From Eubacteriales Family XIII. Incertae Sedis bacterium (lineage in GTDB: Bacteria; Bacillota; Clostridia; Peptostreptococcales; Anaerovoracaceae), in assembly GCA_031281765.1 (NCBI GenBank), contig JAITEX010000045.1:1-5122 (forward strand): 5,122 bases of DNA, written 5' to 3'. The first letter of the stretch is position 1. Every line of letters begins with the position of its first letter. The translations under genes and the position numbers were made by a program. The notes beneath the pieces are model-generated. The model did not search any database, was not told the origin of the DNA, and saw nothing but the letters and a program-made list of their open reading frames with translations. Below, piece after piece: positions 5,049-5,122 of the stretch.

Positions 5049-5122
5049 ATGAGTAAGATATCAAATTTAAAACAGGACAAATACGGCCTGAAAACTATAT
5101 TTCATGTAGTGATGGGGCTGAT
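5049..5122 (+). CDS. Start of an unidentified protein, truncated by window edge
   Basis: Only 24 codons are present: a polar, lysine-rich start (MSKISNLKQDKYGLK) turning hydrophobic (TIFHVVMGLI) as the window ends. That pattern, a short basic cytoplasmic tail leading into a hydrophobic stretch, suggests the first helix of a membrane protein, but the visible part is too short to assign a family. The start is supported by AGGAGG at 5032-5037, a strong extended -10 promoter and a leader of about 105 bases, so this is very likely a real gene in its own transcription unit, separated from tRNA-Thr by a terminator. Confidence 0.8.
   Translation, partial: MSKISNLKQDKYGLKTIFHVVMGL

Overview
The window looks like a moderately GC-rich Gram-positive anaerobe of the Clostridia type. 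This is an inference from gene content: a non-mevalonate isoprenoid gene (ispE), a long-form Ddl with a Firmicutes-like C-terminus, a DUF1934/YwiB protein (a family known mainly from Firmicutes), tRNA genes with encoded CCA, and classic extended -10 promoters with AGGAGG-type ribosome binding sites. No mobile element, CRISPR array or phage gene is visible, and the gene content is mostly ordinary chromosomal housekeeping.

Layout. Positions 1-3596 hold four tightly packed plus-strand genes: the 3' part of ispE (its N-terminus lies before the window), ddl (D-Ala-D-Ala ligase), a DUF1934 gene overlapping the end of ddl by 32 bases, and a 12-helix major facilitator transporter beginning 3 bases after it. 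A tRNA-Gly(CCC) follows at 3624-3697. A minus-strand alpha/beta hydrolase of the monoacylglycerol lipase / serine aminopeptidase S33 type (3702-4613) converges on it with only four bases between. A 143-base AT-rich gap then leads to tRNA-Thr(CGT) at 4757-4831, whose CCA end abuts a strong intrinsic terminator. The last 245 bases are a new transcription unit: an extended -10 promoter, tandem AT-rich 10-base repeats, a GC-rich leader able to fold, a strong ribosome binding site, and the first 24 codons of an unidentified protein.

How the genes fit together. ispE supplies isoprenoid precursor (ultimately for undecaprenyl phosphate, the cell-wall lipid carrier) and ddl supplies the D-Ala-D-Ala terminus of the peptidoglycan stem, so the first two genes both feed the envelope. 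The roles of the DUF1934 protein and of the transporter's substrate cannot be read from sequence. The points most worth a second look are the near-identical extended -10 elements at the ends of ispE and of the transporter gene (the first would give a nearly leaderless ddl mRNA, and ddl has no visible Shine-Dalgarno), and the structured leader plus tandem repeats before the last, truncated gene.
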